47,636 nucleotides of DNA from Candidatus Aegiribacteria sp. Its GTDB lineage: Bacteria; Fermentibacterota; Fermentibacteria; Fermentibacterales; JCC-6. Each line of letters begins with the position of its first letter. Positions within the stretch are counted from its first letter, which is position 1. Of this stretch, positions 30,075-40,282 are shown piece after piece. The notes under the pieces are model-generated. The model worked only from the letters and a program-made list of their open reading frames with translations. It made no database searches and was not told the DNA's origin. A program made the translations under genes and the position numbers. The stretch lies in NCBI GenBank assembly GCA_030620995.1, contig JAUXIK010000018.1, positions 1-47,636 of the forward strand, read 5' to 3'.

Positions 30075-31166
30075 TTATGCTCTTGATGCCCGCGTAAGAA
30101 GGAATAGTCCAAGTGAGACAAAAACTATTTCAGCAATGCTTGCCGCGAGAAGCGGAGGAAGGGCTCCTTTATGGCCGAGAGTCTGGCCAAAACGGATCAG
30201 CGAGAAGAAGATGAACGCCAGGAGAATTGCGAGACCGATGCTGGACGCTTTACCGCTTCGCGAATTCCTCAGCGCAAGCGGCGCGCCGACCATTACCATG
30301 ATCAGATTGGATAACGGGAAAAGGATTTTCAGGTAGAATTCCACCATATCACCCCTGGAATCACCACCTGCTGCATCCACCCTCTGGATGTAGTTCCACA
30401 GTTCAATGAAATTCATCTCCTGGGGAGCTTTCTGTCTTGAGCCGAAATCTTCCGGAGTCTCAGTAATTCCGGGGAGCGGGAGGGAATCGGAAGTAGTGTA
30501 GACAAGTGCTCCGGATGGGCCGAAGACTCTGTCTGTTGCTCCTATTCCGGTCCAGAGTGTATCACACCAGATCATTCTGTCCATATCAAGCCTTCGGGTG
30601 ATTCTGGAACTGTCATTGAACCATTCAATCGTAACATCAGTCAGTATCTCTGTTTCACCGTTGAAAAAACCTATGTCGAGAATAGCGCCATTTGGAGATC
30701 TGTGTGCAAACCCGCTTCTTCTGGCGTAATTTATCGGTTCCTGTCCATCTATCTGCACTCGCTTTACCTGGCTCTGCTGATAGATGGCATTTGATACAAT
30801 GAAATCTCCCACCCCGAGTTCGAATAGAGATGCAAGAGCGCCGACGAGAAAGAGGGGAAGAAGTATTCTGGGAATGCTGATACCAGCGGCACGCATTGCC
30901 ACGAGTTCGTTTCTTCGGGAAAGCGATGAAATCAGAAATAGGGAACTCAGAAGAACCGCAACTGGAAGTACAAGCACAATGATGTAGGGTAGACCATAGA
31001 AGTAATATTCCAGGAAAATCCCCGGGGACACATCCTTATCCACCCATCTTGTGAAGTGATCGAAAGCGTCAACACTGATAAAGATCACAACAAAGGAAGA
31101 TACTGCTACAATAATCATCTTCATGAATCGCGAAGCAAGATATATGTCCAGTTTTCGCGCACTCAT
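30075..31166 (-). CDS. lptG: LPS export permease LptG (YjgP/YjgQ family)
   Basis: A 363-residue inner-membrane subunit of the LPS extraction ABC transporter. Three N-terminal helices (about residues 15-35, 53-80, 100-125) include LPYIIVLVLPVAVLLSSLFLISSLSRRNELVAMRAAGIS, the coupling-helix region typical of the family. A periplasmic beta-jellyroll-like domain follows (about 130-270), then three C-terminal helices (about 280-355) beginning KILFPLSNLIMVMVGAPLALR. It overlaps the preceding family member by 4 nt (ATGA), and the pair would form the LptF-LptG heterodimer. Naming F versus G follows gene order and is not certain. LptB, LptC and LptA are not in this window. Confidence 0.9.
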   Translation of the reverse strand: MSARKLDIYLASRFMKMIIVAVSSFVVIFISVDAFDHFTRWVDKDVSPGIFLEYYFYGLPYIIVLVLPVAVLLSSLFLISSLSRRNELVAMRAAGISIPRILLPLFLVGALASLFELGVGDFIVSNAIYQQSQVKRVQIDGQEPINYARRSGFAHRSPNGAILDIGFFNGETEILTDVTIEWFNDSSRITRRLDMDRMIWCDTLWTGIGATDRVFGPSGALVYTTSDSLPLPGITETPEDFGSRQKAPQEMNFIELWNYIQRVDAAGGDSRGDMVEFYLKILFPLSNLIMVMVGAPLALRNSRSGKASSIGLAILLAFIFFSLIRFGQTLGHKGALPPLLAASIAEIVFVSLGLFLLTRASRA

Positions 31167-32569
31167 CGATTTACTCCGATTTGACCGGATTTGCCGATAC
31201 CGTTCCGGCGGAATCTTCTAACGAATGCTGCCATTCCCGATACCGCTCTCTCGATTGGAATCGGATTACCTTCATGCAGGCTTCGTGCAGTCAGAATAAC
31301 CCCAAATGCGCCAATGATTATATTCGGCAGCCACATCGAAAGGAAAGGCGATATCATACCCCTGTCAGCGAGATGCTCACCCGCTATAAGAAAGAGATAG
31401 TAAACTAGAATCACAAGAAGGCTGACTCCAAGCGCGATCCCTGCGCTCCCCTTGCGGGTGGATAGCCCCAGCGGTACACCGAGCAGTACAAAAACCAGGC
31501 ATGCGAAAGGAATTGAGTACTTCTTTTCTATTTCCACGCGGTATCGGCTGATACTTCTCCGGACAGATACTTTCCTGTCAACTAATATCCTTAAACTGGA
31601 TGCATGCTGGACAAGGAAGTTCCTGGCTATATTGAACCTCGTGCGGTCATCCAGAGTGTCCGGAGGGGGGAACACTCCACCTCTTCCGGATATCATCGAG
31701 GAATCAGCGAGAAGCGCCAGGAGAGGCGCGCTCCCGGTGATCCTCAGAGAATCCGTTAGAGCGGCTGACTGCTTTTTAAGCGAATCTACAAGAGATCTCA
31801 TCTGGGATGCCGAAAGTTCTCTGTCTCCTCTGTTGTCCCTGTCCTGTCTGATAAGCTCTTCCGAGCGCGTTATTTCGACAGTGTAGGTTAAAAAATCGAG
31901 TTTTCTGTACTCTCCTGTTTTTGACAGTTCGTGCATCTGTCCATCAGTAAGCACCAGGCGGAATCTATTTGCGGATACCGGTTCTATACGGCCTTTAAGC
32001 GCTGTGATTGTCCTTCCGGGGGTACCTGGTACCCGTTCATGTATCACCACATCTTCCAGGTCGCCTGTCAGATCATCCTTGTCACTGACGATTATTCTGT
32101 AATTGTCGATATCGTCAACGAATATACCGGGGATGATTTTTGCAGCCGGGCGCATGCTGCCGATATCGAGGAGCAGATTCTTGGCCAGGTGATTCGCGTC
32201 CGGAAGGACGTAGTTGTTGAAGAGAACCATTACAGAAGAAAGGATAACAGCGGCAAGCATCAACGGTTTCAGTATGGTAAATATGCTGATGCCGGAAGCT
32301 TTCATCGCAGTTACTTCCAGATCTGATTCCATTCGGCCCACAGCCATCAGAACACCCGCAAGAACTCCCATCGGTACTACCACGGCTACCATTGAAGGGA
32401 GGAGCAGCAGGAATACTTCGACAACCGTTCTGACAGGTACACCCTTACTGACAATCATATCAAGAAGGTCGAGGAGTTTATCAAGCAGCATCACGAAAGT
32501 GAATATGCCCGCTGAAATCAGAAAGGGAGGAAAGAACTCCCGTAATGTGTAAACTTGCAGCTTTTTCAT
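31163..32569 (-). CDS. lptF: LPS export permease LptF (YjgP/YjgQ family)
   Basis: A 468-residue paralogue of the next gene, with the same plan: helices near residues 11-33, 50-80 and 95-120 (LLLPSMVAVVVPMGVLAGVLMAVGRMESDLEVTAMKASGISIF), a longer periplasmic region (about 130-345) with a charged central helix (SASQMRSLVDSLKKQSAAL), then three C-terminal helices starting with SIPFACLVFVLLGVPLGLSTRKGS. I chose ATG 32569 (MKKLQVYTLREFF). ATG 32575 is nearly as good. A TTG at 32614 would lie inside the promoter and is rejected. The extra central segment, compared with the roughly 365 residues of E. coli LptF, is unusual but intact. Confidence 0.88.
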   Translation of the reverse strand: MKKLQVYTLREFFPPFLISAGIFTFVMLLDKLLDLLDMIVSKGVPVRTVVEVFLLLLPSMVAVVVPMGVLAGVLMAVGRMESDLEVTAMKASGISIFTILKPLMLAAVILSSVMVLFNNYVLPDANHLAKNLLLDIGSMRPAAKIIPGIFVDDIDNYRIIVSDKDDLTGDLEDVVIHERVPGTPGRTITALKGRIEPVSANRFRLVLTDGQMHELSKTGEYRKLDFLTYTVEITRSEELIRQDRDNRGDRELSASQMRSLVDSLKKQSAALTDSLRITGSAPLLALLADSSMISGRGGVFPPPDTLDDRTRFNIARNFLVQHASSLRILVDRKVSVRRSISRYRVEIEKKYSIPFACLVFVLLGVPLGLSTRKGSAGIALGVSLLVILVYYLFLIAGEHLADRGMISPFLSMWLPNIIIGAFGVILTARSLHEGNPIPIERAVSGMAAFVRRFRRNGIGKSGQIGVNR

Positions 32570-32613
32570 ATACATCTCATTATAGGCCTTCAGGAATATT
32601 CGACAACATGACA

Positions 32614-32641
32614 ATTATACCGATTGATTCAGTTCTTTCAA
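32614..32641 (-). promoter_or_regulatory. sigma-70-like promoter of lptF-lptG
   Basis: On the minus strand: TTGAAA (32641-32636), a 16-nt spacer, then a perfect TATAAT (32619-32614). Transcription would begin near 32607, about 38 nt ahead of the chosen lptF start. This is one of the best promoter matches in the window. The gap to the divergent SprA-like gene is about 117 nt. Confidence 0.6.
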
Positions 32642-32686
32642 CACATGAACGGGAACCCTGATCTGACCGGAGACTAGAACCCACAA

Positions 32687-35600
32687 ATGAAAATAAAAAC
32701 CACACTTCTGCCATACATGTTTTTACTGATGCTTGCTGTTTCTGTTGTTTCGGCAGAGGGTGTGCGCACACCTGAGCTTATTCCAAGGTATCCCTGGGAA
32801 ACTGAGAAATCACGCTTTGTACTTGTGGAACCGGGTATATCATGGCGTCTTCTGCACTCAGTCAGGAGTGATTTTCTTACATGGCGTCTTTTCTATGGAA
32901 ATATTCCCGTATCCCGTCTGGGATGTTTCCCGCTTGATGAGATTAATGATCGTACAATTGAGTGGTCTCTTAGGAGAAGCTGGCTGAGCGTGAACAGGAA
33001 CTCCTGCCTGAGGACCACCAGAGAGCAGGGTTCTCTGGTTCCTACAATCTACCTGCCGATCAATATGCCTCAAATACTGGCGGGAGCAATCGGAGAGGGC
33101 GGGCAGATTGATATCAGCGGGTATCAGAAAATATCACTCTCAGGTATAACTCATTACAGGCCGAATGCGGTTGAGCAGGAAGGTCAGAGCCAGTCATTGT
33201 TTCCCGATCTCAAGATGGAGCAGCAGCTAAGAGTCCAGCTAGAAGGCACGATTGGCGAGAAGATTCATGTAGATGTTGATCACGACAGCGAGAGGAGTAT
33301 GGGGCCTCAGAGCAGCCTCAGTCTCAGGTACGAAGGATATGAAGACGAGATTATTCAGAGAATCGATATGGGTGATATCAGTCTCTCCATTGCAGGCCCG
33401 CAATTCGTTTCGTACAGTATTCCGCATCAGGGGCTGTTCGGCGCCAAGGTGATCGCGCAGGTAGGACCTGTGGAGATCACGACAATTGCAAGCAGGCAGG
33501 CCGGATCAACTGAATCCTCTGAATTCGTAGGTCAGGCAACACTGGTCTCGGATAGCATTCTGGATATTCACCCCGCGAATAACTACTTCTTTCTTACATC
33601 GCCGGATTCTCTTCCTCAGCCCCGGATTGCTTCTATAAGAGTATTTCAGGATGATCTTGACGGTACGAACAATGAAGAAACCGGAGCCGTGGAGAGCGCC
33701 TGGTATATAGAAGGGGGAGAAACCGGAACCGGAAACTGGGATGAACTGATGCCGGGACAAGACCTGGATTATGTTCTGATCGATTCCACAGTAATACGCT
33801 TTACCAGCCCTGTGAACAATAACTATATGCTGGCCATATGGATGGTTACCGCCGCCGGAGATACTACAGGAAATGTTGGAACCGACTGGAATCTGAAGCT
33901 AATCAAAGAGAGTAATCCTCTGCCTGCTGATCTCACATGGGATTATGAACTTCGGAACAGGTATTTCCTTGGAGCGAACAACATTGTACAGGAGAGCTTT
34001 AACTGCAGCATATACCTGACAAGGTCAGGAGAGGATCCTGTCCAGACTCAGGAAGGCGTGTCATTTATCGAGCTTCTGGGTCTTGATACAAACGGTGACG
34101 GATCGCTGGCAGATGAGGAGAACGCGGTTGACTGGGATAACGGGTTTCTTGTGTTTCCCGATACCAGACCTTTCGACAGTTCGGTCCTTGAAGAGAAGAA
34201 CCCGGTTATTTATGAAGAAAACAATCCCCTTCCGGCACAGAGTAAGTACTTTATCGAGGTTAGCTACAGGGCAGCATCGACCACATATTCTCTGGGGCAT
34301 ATGGGGATTATTCCGGGCAGTGAAACGGTAACTCTGACTGTCGCGGGAAATACCAGAACACTTACTAAAGACGTTGATTATACGATCATATACGAAATCG
34401 GTCTTCTCACTTTGATGGGTGAAGCCGCGGAGGACGCACAGAATCCGAGTAATACTCTGCGGGTTACTTACGAATACATCCCTCTTTTCGCGTCTCAGAA
34501 GAAAACCCTTGTGGGAACACGCGCTGTATACGGCATCGGATCAGACTCCTGGCTTGGAACAACAGTGATGTTTGAGAGCGCAAGTACTCCGGGCGACAGA
34601 CCAAGGATCGGGGAGGAGTCGACGAGAACCCTTGTTGCTGATGTGGATGCCCATTTTGAGATAAAACCCGGATTCCTGACTGATTTTGCGAATATCATAC
34701 CCGGAATAAACACTGAAGCGGAAAGTAATGCTACTCTCTCCGGAGAGATTGCCATGAGCTTTCCGAATCCGAATGTGAATGGAATAGCCTACATTGATGA
34801 TATGGAAGGTGCGGAATCATCATTTCCACTGGGTCAGAGCAGAGCTGCATGGCATCCAGCGAGCATACCGATGGATGGTTCCTCGCTGATTTATCCGGCT
34901 GGAGACCTTCGATGGTACAACACATACAGAAGGTGGAAACTCGGTGAAATCGTATCCAGCTCTACCGGTAATGAGGCTGATAACTATGTGAATAATGTTC
35001 TGGAATTATTCTTCCAGCCCGAAAATCATAATCCGGGCTCCTGGGGCGGAGTGATGCGCTGCGTTGACAAGTATGGAATTGATTTTTCCAAAAAGACTCA
35101 TATCAGGCTGTATGTCAGATTCACAGGTGATGCAGTGAATACAAACATCTGCCTCGACCTCGGGGAGAGAATCGATGAGGATTCCTACTGGCTCGAAAGA
35201 ACAGCCGGAGAACTGGCGAGAAGGGCAAACGGCGAACTTGATACGGAGGATTTGAACAGGGATGGCATTCTTTCAAATGAGGAAGATACCGGTCTGGATA
35301 ATCTATGGGATAATGAGGAGAACCCCCCTGAGGGAGGCGATCCCAACGGGGACAACTACTATTACGATGGCAATGATCCACCTTCCGAAAGATACGACAG
35401 GGTAAATGGTACGCAGGGTAACAATAGCCTGGATACTGAGGATCTCAACACAAACGGTATTCTGGACAGGTCGAATTCATTTTTCCGTATCAGTATCCCT
35501 CTGGATGATGAAGATTATATCATCTCAGGGCCGAACGAGTACGGCTGGATGCTTCTGGAGATCCCGCTGGGAGACACTTCTCTTGTTTCAGTTCCAGATA

Positions 35601-38272
35601 TTGTATCAGGTACGCCAACATGGGAGAAAATCAGCTATGCCCGTATCTGGATGGACGGATTCACTGAAGCTGATACCGTTCAGATCTACGATTTCGCGAT
35701 GGTCGGAAATCGCTGGGAAGAAATAGGAGTAATTCCCTCCGATACTTCCGGAACCCCTGTGTTCGAAACCGAAAAGCTGTTTGTCTCTACGGTGAACAAT
35801 AAGGACAACCCTGACTATGCAAACGATCCTCCTCCCACAATAGATCACGGAGATGATGAATATGGCGACCCCAGACTCGAGCAGTCTTTGTCCCTTCAGG
35901 CGGTCGATATCAGATTGGGGCATATCGGAATCGCGACTCAGAGCTTCTACAGCAGTGAAGACTTCACAGCTTACAAACAGATCAGGTTCCTTGTGCATGG
36001 AGAGGAAAGAAGTGAATCCGAGCTGGTTTACAGACTAGGCAGTGACAGCCTGAATTATTATGAGATTGCAACGGACATCGAAGAGGGATGGCAGATTATC
36101 GAAGTTGATCTTGATGATCTGGTGGATCTTAAGATCAGAAAAGATGAATCGCACCTTGAGTATATCAGCGAGGGCAATCTTGCTGTGAAGGGCTCACCTA
36201 ATCTCGCGAAGATCATGGAAATGTCCCTTGGACTTCAGAGCGGCACAAGAGATCTTCTGAATACAACGGTATGGGTCGATGATATCACGCTTCATCAACC
36301 TTGGAATAATACCGGAATCGCTCACAGAGTTACAGTAAGTGTCGATATGGCTGATCTCCTGTCGCTCAGTGGTGATTACAGAGAAGTAGATTCTGATTTC
36401 CATGGTCTGGGAAGTAGATCCGGGCAGGGGTTTTCGATGACCAGCTACGATGCTCACGCTACTCTCCATCTTGATCGCTTCACCCCTCCACTGTGGTCTC
36501 TCTCCATTCCCGCGAATTATTCATGGTCTATGGATATATCCAGGCCGCGATTTCAATCAGGTTCTGATTTCAGGCTTGATGATGATGAATCCTGGAATGC
36601 AAGAACTCAAACCAGAGGATGGAGCACCGGACTCCAGTGGAGGAAAAACAGCAGGGCAGAGGATTGGCCGGGCAGATATCTGATAGATCCATTCAGATTT
36701 ACCCATACTTACTCCAGAAATTACGGAATGTCTCCTACATATCGAGATACTGCAAGTAATGCTGAGGGAACACTATCTTACGATCTTGCACCCGGTAGAA
36801 TGCAGCTGCTCAGTCTGCCGATTATCGAATTCTTCAGACTTCGACCAACAAGAGTTGCATGGTCATTATCCAGGCATAACAGCTGGGATACTCGGTGGAG
36901 CTTCGCAAATGGTGATAGTGTTCAGACCAGAGCTACTACGGTTTCAACCCTCTCATCAAGCGGTACACTCACTTTTAATGTCTGGAAAGGATTCTCAGCC
37001 AGCGGATCCCTTTCGCTGATTCGGGATCTCCTCTATCCCTGGGAGGGTGATATCGGTGTGAATGTAGGGCGGGAGATATCCAGAAACCAGAACATCAGTC
37101 TTTCTCAGGATATTAATCTGTTTAATTATCTCCGCCCCAGGTTTTCCTACGATGTTAACTATCACGCATCAAGGCTGGCGCCTCATACGACATCCGGAGC
37201 AGATACACTTGGTTTGCCAAGGTTCTCAGTTTCATCAACTCGAAGGATTAATGTCCGAATTGGGCTGGTTCATACGCTCAGAAGCCTGGCAAGGTTGAGA
37301 GATGAAAGACTGGATGAAGAAGCCGAACCCGGAAGTCCCAGGTGGTTCCTTATGAAACTGGAACGATGGGCCAACCTGATAACTGATCCAAACGTGGTTT
37401 ATTCAGAAACGGAGGGAAGCGAATACAGAGATATGGATTTCCTTCCAGGATGGCGGTATCAGACCGGTCTGAGATCTGTGCTGGATGATATCACACCGTG
37501 GGACAGAACAAAGGGATGGAACCTCCAGGTATCAGGAGGTTTCAGACCCGTATCTTCCATATCCGTGCGTCTGGAGTACAGATCATCAGACTCTAAAACG
37601 ATGTATTCCGGATTCTGGAACAATCAGAGATCAAAAACCTGGCCATCCGTTACATTTTCCTGGTCAGGGTTGAACGGGCTGGCTGGTTTGAGGGATTTAC
37701 TCAGAAACGGGACAGTTAGTTCAGGATACAAGATTGAGACTTCTGAAAGCGGCAGATATGAAAGTGATATATATATTCCTACCACGAAAACGACTTCAAC
37801 ACGCTGGTCTCCGTTGCTCAGCATAAACGCGACTCTTAAAAACGATATTCAGATAACGATAAGTGATAATCTTACAAACACTGTAATCCAGAACTATACA
37901 GGTACACAGACAGAAACAAGAAGCAACAACAACAGCTTTCAATTCAGAGTACAGTATTCATTCAGCGCTCCCGGAGGAATCGCAATTCCGCTTCCTCTTT
38001 TTGACAAGCTGCGCATAAGTTTTCAGAGTGATCTCACGACAAGTTTGAGCATCAACAGATCCAGAACTACAAGCGAGCTTATAAGCAGCGGTTATGGAAA
38101 TCAGCTTCAATCGGACAGGGAGGAATGGAGAATTGAACCGGCTGTTAACTACGATTTTGGTTCCGTCACTGCCGGATTGACAGGAATTTACGGCTGGAAA
38201 ACTGACAGGGTTAATTCCCAGTACGATCAGCGGGATATTGGAATGAATACCTGGGTTATTATTAATTTCTAG
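32687..38272 (+). CDS. sprA: SprA-like giant outer-membrane protein (type IX secretion / gliding SprA family)
   Basis: An 1861-residue protein with a signal peptide (residues 1-23, cleaved near VSA/EG). The N-terminal region contains GDISLSIAGPQFVSYSIPHQGLFGAKVIAQVGPVEITTIASRQ (about 225-270), the SprA N-terminal domain pattern. YIDDMEGAESSFPLGQSRAAWHPASIP (about 702-728) matches the IDDFE...W..AS.P repeat of SprA. Acidic Asn/Asp-rich segments (DTNGDGSLADEEN, DTEDLNRDGILSNEEDT, DTEDLNTNGILDRSN) look like calcium-binding dockerin-like loops. The C-terminal third is a long run of amphipathic strands (SLSRHNSWDTRWSFANGD and similar) ending VIINF, fitting a very large beta-barrel. In Bacteroidota, SprA is the type IX secretion channel of about 2400 residues; this one is shorter. 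No other type IX gene is visible here. It stands alone, divergent from lptF, without a strong ribosome-binding site. Confidence 0.8.
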   Translation: MKIKTTLLPYMFLLMLAVSVVSAEGVRTPELIPRYPWETEKSRFVLVEPGISWRLLHSVRSDFLTWRLFYGNIPVSRLGCFPLDEINDRTIEWSLRRSWLSVNRNSCLRTTREQGSLVPTIYLPINMPQILAGAIGEGGQIDISGYQKISLSGITHYRPNAVEQEGQSQSLFPDLKMEQQLRVQLEGTIGEKIHVDVDHDSERSMGPQSSLSLRYEGYEDEIIQRIDMGDISLSIAGPQFVSYSIPHQGLFGAKVIAQVGPVEITTIASRQAGSTESSEFVGQATLVSDSILDIHPANNYFFLTSPDSLPQPRIASIRVFQDDLDGTNNEETGAVESAWYIEGGETGTGNWDELMPGQDLDYVLIDSTVIRFTSPVNNNYMLAIWMVTAAGDTTGNVGTDWNLKLIKESNPLPADLTWDYELRNRYFLGANNIVQESFNCSIYLTRSGEDPVQTQEGVSFIELLGLDTNGDGSLADEENAVDWDNGFLVFPDTRPFDSSVLEEKNPVIYEENNPLPAQSKYFIEVSYRAASTTYSLGHMGIIPGSETVTLTVAGNTRTLTKDVDYTIIYEIGLLTLMGEAAEDAQNPSNTLRVTYEYIPLFASQKKTLVGTRAVYGIGSDSWLGTTVMFESASTPGDRPRIGEESTRTLVADVDAHFEIKPGFLTDFANIIPGINTEAESNATLSGEIAMSFPNPNVNGIAYIDDMEGAESSFPLGQSRAAWHPASIPMDGSSLIYPAGDLRWYNTYRRWKLGEIVSSSTGNEADNYVNNVLELFFQPENHNPGSWGGVMRCVDKYGIDFSKKTHIRLYVRFTGDAVNTNICLDLGERIDEDSYWLERTAGELARRANGELDTEDLNRDGILSNEEDTGLDNLWDNEENPPEGGDPNGDNYYYDGNDPPSERYDRVNGTQGNNSLDTEDLNTNGILDRSNSFFRISIPLDDEDYIISGPNEYGWMLLEIPLGDTSLVSVPDIVSGTPTWEKISYARIWMDGFTEADTVQIYDFAMVGNRWEEIGVIPSDTSGTPVFETEKLFVSTVNNKDNPDYANDPPPTIDHGDDEYGDPRLEQSLSLQAVDIRLGHIGIATQSFYSSEDFTAYKQIRFLVHGEERSESELVYRLGSDSLNYYEIATDIEEGWQIIEVDLDDLVDLKIRKDESHLEYISEGNLAVKGSPNLAKIMEMSLGLQSGTRDLLNTTVWVDDITLHQPWNNTGIAHRVTVSVDMADLLSLSGDYREVDSDFHGLGSRSGQGFSMTSYDAHATLHLDRFTPPLWSLSIPANYSWSMDISRPRFQSGSDFRLDDDESWNARTQTRGWSTGLQWRKNSRAEDWPGRYLIDPFRFTHTYSRNYGMSPTYRDTASNAEGTLSYDLAPGRMQLLSLPIIEFFRLRPTRVAWSLSRHNSWDTRWSFANGDSVQTRATTVSTLSSSGTLTFNVWKGFSASGSLSLIRDLLYPWEGDIGVNVGREISRNQNISLSQDINLFNYLRPRFSYDVNYHASRLAPHTTSGADTLGLPRFSVSSTRRINVRIGLVHTLRSLARLRDERLDEEAEPGSPRWFLMKLERWANLITDPNVVYSETEGSEYRDMDFLPGWRYQTGLRSVLDDITPWDRTKGWNLQVSGGFRPVSSISVRLEYRSSDSKTMYSGFWNNQRSKTWPSVTFSWSGLNGLAGLRDLLRNGTVSSGYKIETSESGRYESDIYIPTTKTTSTRWSPLLSINATLKNDIQITISDNLTNTVIQNYTGTQTETRSNNNSFQFRVQYSFSAPGGIAIPLPLFDKLRISFQSDLTTSLSINRSRTTSELISSGYGNQLQSDREEWRIEPAVNYDFGSVTAGLTGIYGWKTDRVNSQYDQRDIGMNTWVIINF

Positions 38273-38486
38273 CCCGGGAATAGCATCAAACTCCAGAAGG
38301 TTACTCAATTGGCCGGAATGATTGAGATATTTCAAGTATAACCCCTCTGGTCATTCGTACTATTTCTATATATGCTTTTCATTGTCTGGAATTATGATTT
38401 GAACAGTATGGAATATAATTTGGACAGAAGGTAATTTGCTGCACGGCCCGCAGGAAATCATCTGTCTGAATAGTATCGGAGGCTTG

Positions 38487-40271
38487 ATGAACATCAGAAT
38501 TGGTCAAATTCTTCTTGATTCCGGGATGATATCAAACAAACAGCTTGAAAATGCTCTCAATCAGCAGAACGAAGGCGGTGCCAGACTAGGATATTATCTT
38601 GTCAGCAATAATGCCATTTCAGAGAATGATCTCAATAAATTTCTTGCAAGACAGCAGAATATTGAAAGTGCCAATCTTGATGAAATAGATATTGATGAAA
38701 ACATTATTCGACTGATATCCGGTGACATTGCGCGGAGGTATGAAGTCATTCCTATTGAGATTGTCGGCAGAAAATTAATTGTGTCAATGACAGATCCTCA
38801 TAATCTTTTTGCGATTGATGATCTCAGATTCTCGCTCGGGATGGATATCGAGCCACATATAACCGCATCCAGCATGATTCGCAGAGCGCTCACGAAATAT
38901 TACGAGAATTCAGAGGCGCTTGTACCCGTTGATGATAGTCATACAAGGGTTGGAAGCACGGTTCATACGTCTATTACAGATATCAATGAAGAAAAGATCG
39001 AAAATATTGACATGCTCGTGGGAGATGAAGTATTTGAGTCAATGATAGTCGAGGATTCGGAAGAGGAAGAATACGATGAGGAGGATCTTGCTCTTGATCT
39101 ATCTGATTCTCCTGTAGTTAAACTTGTTAACAGTCTTATTGCTGATGCTGTCCGCAGAGGAGCCAGTGATATACATTTTGAACCATTCGAGCGGTATATC
39201 AGAGTTAGATTCAGAATTGATGGAGTATTGCATGAAGTAATGCGTCCCAGCAGAAAATACCGTTCAGCCATGGTAAGCCGTCTGAAAATTCTTGGCGGCA
39301 TGAATATCGCGGATCATCATCTTCCGCAGGATGGACGGCAGAAAATCCTTGTAGGAGACAGATTCGTTGATTTGCGGCTTGCAACACTTCCGACTCTGTT
39401 CGGGGAGAAAGTTGAAGTCAGGCTTCTTGATCGATCCAAGGTAGTTCTTGATCTGGAGAAACTGGGCTTCGAGGAAGAACCCCTTAAAATATTCAGAAAG
39501 GCAATCAGAAGACCTTTCGGCATCGTTCTTGTGACAGGTCCTACAGGGTGCGGAAAGACAACAACACTTTATTCCGCTCTTGTCGAGCGGAATGATGTCG
39601 AAGTGAATATCATGACCGCCGAGAACCCTGTAGAGTTCAATCTGAAGGGAATCAACCAGGTTCAGATGAACACCAGTGTCGGATTAACTTTCGCCAATGC
39701 CCTCAGAGCCTATCTCAGACAGGATCCGGATATTATCATGGTTGGAGAAATCCGGGATAAGGAAACAGCTGAAATTGCTATCAGAGCAGCGTTGACAGGG
39801 CATCTGGTTCTTTCAACAACTCACACAAATGATGCTCCAAGCACAATTAACAGGCTTATAGATATTGGAACTGAACCGTTCATGCTCAGCACTTCGCTGG
39901 CATGTATCGCTTCACAGCGATTGATCAGGAAAATCTGTTCTAAATGCAAAACTGAAATCAGTGTTCCTGATGATGTATTTATTGACGCTGGAATTGATCC
40001 GGAACGGTTCCAGAAAGTAAAACTGTTCGAAGGCACAGGATGTTCGTACTGTAACAATACAGGATACAAGGGCAGGATAGGGATTTTTGAAGTTATGAGC
40101 ATTGATGAAGAAATAAGACAGCTTATTGAGGGTGACGCCAACAGCATTGAAATAGAAAAAGCCGCATTATCAAAGGGAATGATAAATCTGAGAGAATCTG
40201 CTCTTCGAAAGCTTGAGCGCGGAGAGACCACGTACGATGAAGTAATAAGAGAAACAATTTCGAGTTTCTGA
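38487..40271 (+). CDS. pilB: type IV pilus extension ATPase, PilB/GspE family (first copy)
   Basis: A 594-residue hexameric secretion ATPase that powers pilus assembly. The N-terminal GspE_N/MshEN domain (about residues 5-150, RIGQILLDSGMISNKQLENALNQQ) can bind c-di-GMP in relatives. An acidic linker (about 170-205) precedes the ATPase domain with Walker A GPTGCGKT (351-358), Walker B DIIMVGEIRD and the HTNDAPSTINRL His box. A four-Cys zinc site is C484, C487, C519 and C522. The Asp box, usually TAEDPVEF, reads TAENPVEF here. Start ATG 38487 has CGGAGG 4 nt upstream; an in-frame extension to 38436 lacks a ribosome-binding site. It heads the pilus operon, and the second copy follows after 11 nt. 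Confidence 0.93.
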   Translation: MNIRIGQILLDSGMISNKQLENALNQQNEGGARLGYYLVSNNAISENDLNKFLARQQNIESANLDEIDIDENIIRLISGDIARRYEVIPIEIVGRKLIVSMTDPHNLFAIDDLRFSLGMDIEPHITASSMIRRALTKYYENSEALVPVDDSHTRVGSTVHTSITDINEEKIENIDMLVGDEVFESMIVEDSEEEEYDEEDLALDLSDSPVVKLVNSLIADAVRRGASDIHFEPFERYIRVRFRIDGVLHEVMRPSRKYRSAMVSRLKILGGMNIADHHLPQDGRQKILVGDRFVDLRLATLPTLFGEKVEVRLLDRSKVVLDLEKLGFEEEPLKIFRKAIRRPFGIVLVTGPTGCGKTTTLYSALVERNDVEVNIMTAENPVEFNLKGINQVQMNTSVGLTFANALRAYLRQDPDIIMVGEIRDKETAEIAIRAALTGHLVLSTTHTNDAPSTINRLIDIGTEPFMLSTSLACIASQRLIRKICSKCKTEISVPDDVFIDAGIDPERFQKVKLFEGTGCSYCNNTGYKGRIGIFEVMSIDEEIRQLIEGDANSIEIEKAALSKGMINLRESALRKLERGETTYDEVIRETISSF

Positions 40272-40282
40272 TGGAGGAATAA

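Noticed and set aside
32570..32614. Extended N-terminus of lptF from TTG 32614
   Set aside because: It overlaps the -10 box of the best promoter match and adds residues before a standard family start.
38304..38326. Hairpin CTCAAT...ATTGAG after the SprA-like gene as a terminator
   Set aside because: The stem is only 6 bp with an 11-nt loop and no T run follows.
38410..38423. Possible sigma-54 promoter (GG-N10-GG) overlapping a perfect TATAAT at 38414-38419 before pilB
   Set aside because: The -12 element should be GC, not GG, and no matching -35 box sits 16-18 nt before the TATAAT, so neither promoter type is convincing.
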